From assembly GCA_021802775.1 (NCBI GenBank), contig JAJZRJ010000001.1, forward strand, positions 1 through 64,000: a stretch of DNA of 64,000 nt. Reading direction: 5' to 3'. Source of the stretch: Deltaproteobacteria bacterium (GTDB lineage Bacteria > Desulfobacterota > Desulfobulbia > Desulfobulbales > Desulfurivibrionaceae). The notes under the pieces are model-generated. The model was not told where the DNA came from, ran no database searches, and was given only the letters and a program-made list of their open reading frames with translations. Made by a program: the position numbers and the translations under genes. Numbering within the stretch: the stretch's first letter is position 1; every line of letters starts with the position of its first letter. Positions 63,258 through 64,000 of the stretch are shown here, in pieces.

Positions 63258-64000
63258 TTATGGGTCGGTGGGGGGGGCGGCAGCGGTAAAAAAATCGCAG
63301 CGGCCCGCCATGAATTCCTGCGCGAATCGTCGCGCTGTTTCCTCGTTCGCGATAACCATATCGAGCAACCTGGTGGCGCCGAGAAGCCGACCAACCTCCT
63401 GCAGCCTCGCCAATAACAAGGCGGCCGGCTCCCGACTGCGCATCGCATCCAGCAGATCACCCCGGATGGTCACCCGGAATCCGCTTTCCCGCAACACCTC
63501 GGCAATGAAGCGGAGCCTGAGGAGCCGGCCGCCAAGGGACGCCCCGCCGCCGACAAACCGCAAGGTGGCGTAGTTGTTCTCCGATTCATCGGTGGCCAGG
63601 GCCTCCACCACGGTATAGTGGTAGCCAAAGCGGATATGGAAATGCACGTAATCCTGATCCACCACCGCATAACTGGCATAGGCAGGGGAATCCGGCGGCA
63701 CCACCCCGCCACCCTGCACTGCCTCGCTAAAGGTCTGCCAGTCGAAATGGTGCGGCGACCGCCAACGGAGGTCGGGATGGCAAAGTCCCTGCCAGATCGC
63801 CCGCATGGGCCGACTCGTCACCTGCTCGATAGCGACCGCCTCCTGCTCGCCAACCGCCGGAAGACCGTGGCCGATATCCAGCAGATAGGCCTGCAACGGC
63901 AGGGTGCTCAGCAATTGCCGCCCCGCGGCGCGCGCCCGGCCTCCATGGCGCGTGGCAACGGCAAACATCTCGACCATCCCCTGTTCGTGGACAAACCGGA
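63258..64000 (-). CDS. C-terminal part of a PEP/pyruvate-binding domain protein (cut by window edge)
   Basis: At least 247 residues are visible and the frame continues past the right edge (RFVHEQGMVEMFAVA is the edge sequence), so the true start is outside. The visible part resembles the C-terminal region of large pyruvate/phosphate-dikinase-like proteins of delta-proteobacteria, with PMRAIWQGLCHPDLRW, SYAVVDQDYVHFHIRFGYHYTVVEA, ENNYATLRFVGGGA and a final helix. The call is by memory of the family and moderately certain. The catalytic domains would lie outside the window. Confidence 0.6.
   Translation of the reverse strand, partial: RFVHEQGMVEMFAVATRHGGRARAAGRQLLSTLPLQAYLLDIGHGLPAVGEQEAVAIEQVTSRPMRAIWQGLCHPDLRWRSPHHFDWQTFSEAVQGGGVVPPDSPAYASYAVVDQDYVHFHIRFGYHYTVVEALATDESENNYATLRFVGGGASLGGRLLRLRFIAEVLRESGFRVTIRGDLLDAMRSREPAALLLARLQEVGRLLGATRLLDMVIANEETARRFAQEFMAGRCDFFTAAAPPTDP

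Overview
The window is GC-rich bacterial chromosome with densely packed, mostly co-directional operons. Gene content points to Desulfobacterota, probably the Desulfobulbales: two complex I loci that both lack nuoEFG, Mrp-type antiporter subunits inside one of them, TauE-type sulfite/sulfur exporters, a polysulfide/thiosulfate-reductase-like molybdoenzyme, CbiR-type cobamide remodelling, and a pyruvate/PEP-binding protein. This placement is an inference from gene content. No rRNA or other diagnostic marker is present.

Layout. 0-5.1 kb (+): AsmA-like protein, YihY/BrkB membrane protein, DUF3568-like lipoprotein and a secreted Gly-rich repeat protein. 5.1-7.3 kb (-): a small accessory patch with a stand-alone PD-(D/E)XK nuclease, a decayed phd-vapC pair and an intact AbrB/PIN toxin-antitoxin pair. 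7.3-10.7 kb (-): cobamide salvage genes (cobS, cobT, cbiR) and a metallo-beta-lactamase-fold hydrolase. 10.8-22.7 kb (-): the classical translation/RNA cluster tRNA-Gly, rimP, nusA, ylxR, infB, rbfA, nrnA, truB, rpsO, pnp, then an M16 peptidase and dut. 22.8-34.1 kb (-): complex I locus 1 (nuoABCDHIJK, two Mrp/NuoL-like antiporter subunits with a small membrane protein between them, nuoM, nuoN). 34.4-36.2 kb (-): mpl, a 57-residue protein and tRNA-Ala. 36.4-42.0 kb (+): the rod-shape operon mreB, mreC, mreD, mrdA, rodA. 42.0-42.5 kb: structured non-coding DNA and a wrecked universal stress protein gene. 42.5-52.7 kb (-): complex I locus 2 (nuoABCDHIJKLMN, canonical NuoL). 52.7-57.7 kb (-): a four-cluster ferredoxin, a molybdopterin oxidoreductase, a lone receiver protein and a TauE permease split over two genes. 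58.1-62.2 kb: an NtrC-family sigma-54 activator (-) divergent from a membrane protein / PAS histidine kinase / lone receiver operon (+). 62.2-64.0 kb (-): a dual-specificity phosphatase fused to a YkgJ-like cysteine cluster, and the C-terminal part of a PEP/pyruvate-binding protein that runs off the right edge.

The most interesting unit is 42.5-62.2 kb. A second complex I without its NADH-oxidising module lies directly downstream of, and on the same strand as, a PsrA/PhsA-like molybdoenzyme and its ferredoxin. Neither of these has a Tat signal or a membrane-anchor partner. Upstream are a split TauE carrier whose N-terminal half carries a large exported domain, and a sigma-54 two-component system. 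I infer that this may be a regulated sulfur-linked electron entry (or exit) module that uses the complex I membrane arm. The sequence shows the gene arrangement and the missing parts, but not the substrate or the direction of electron flow.
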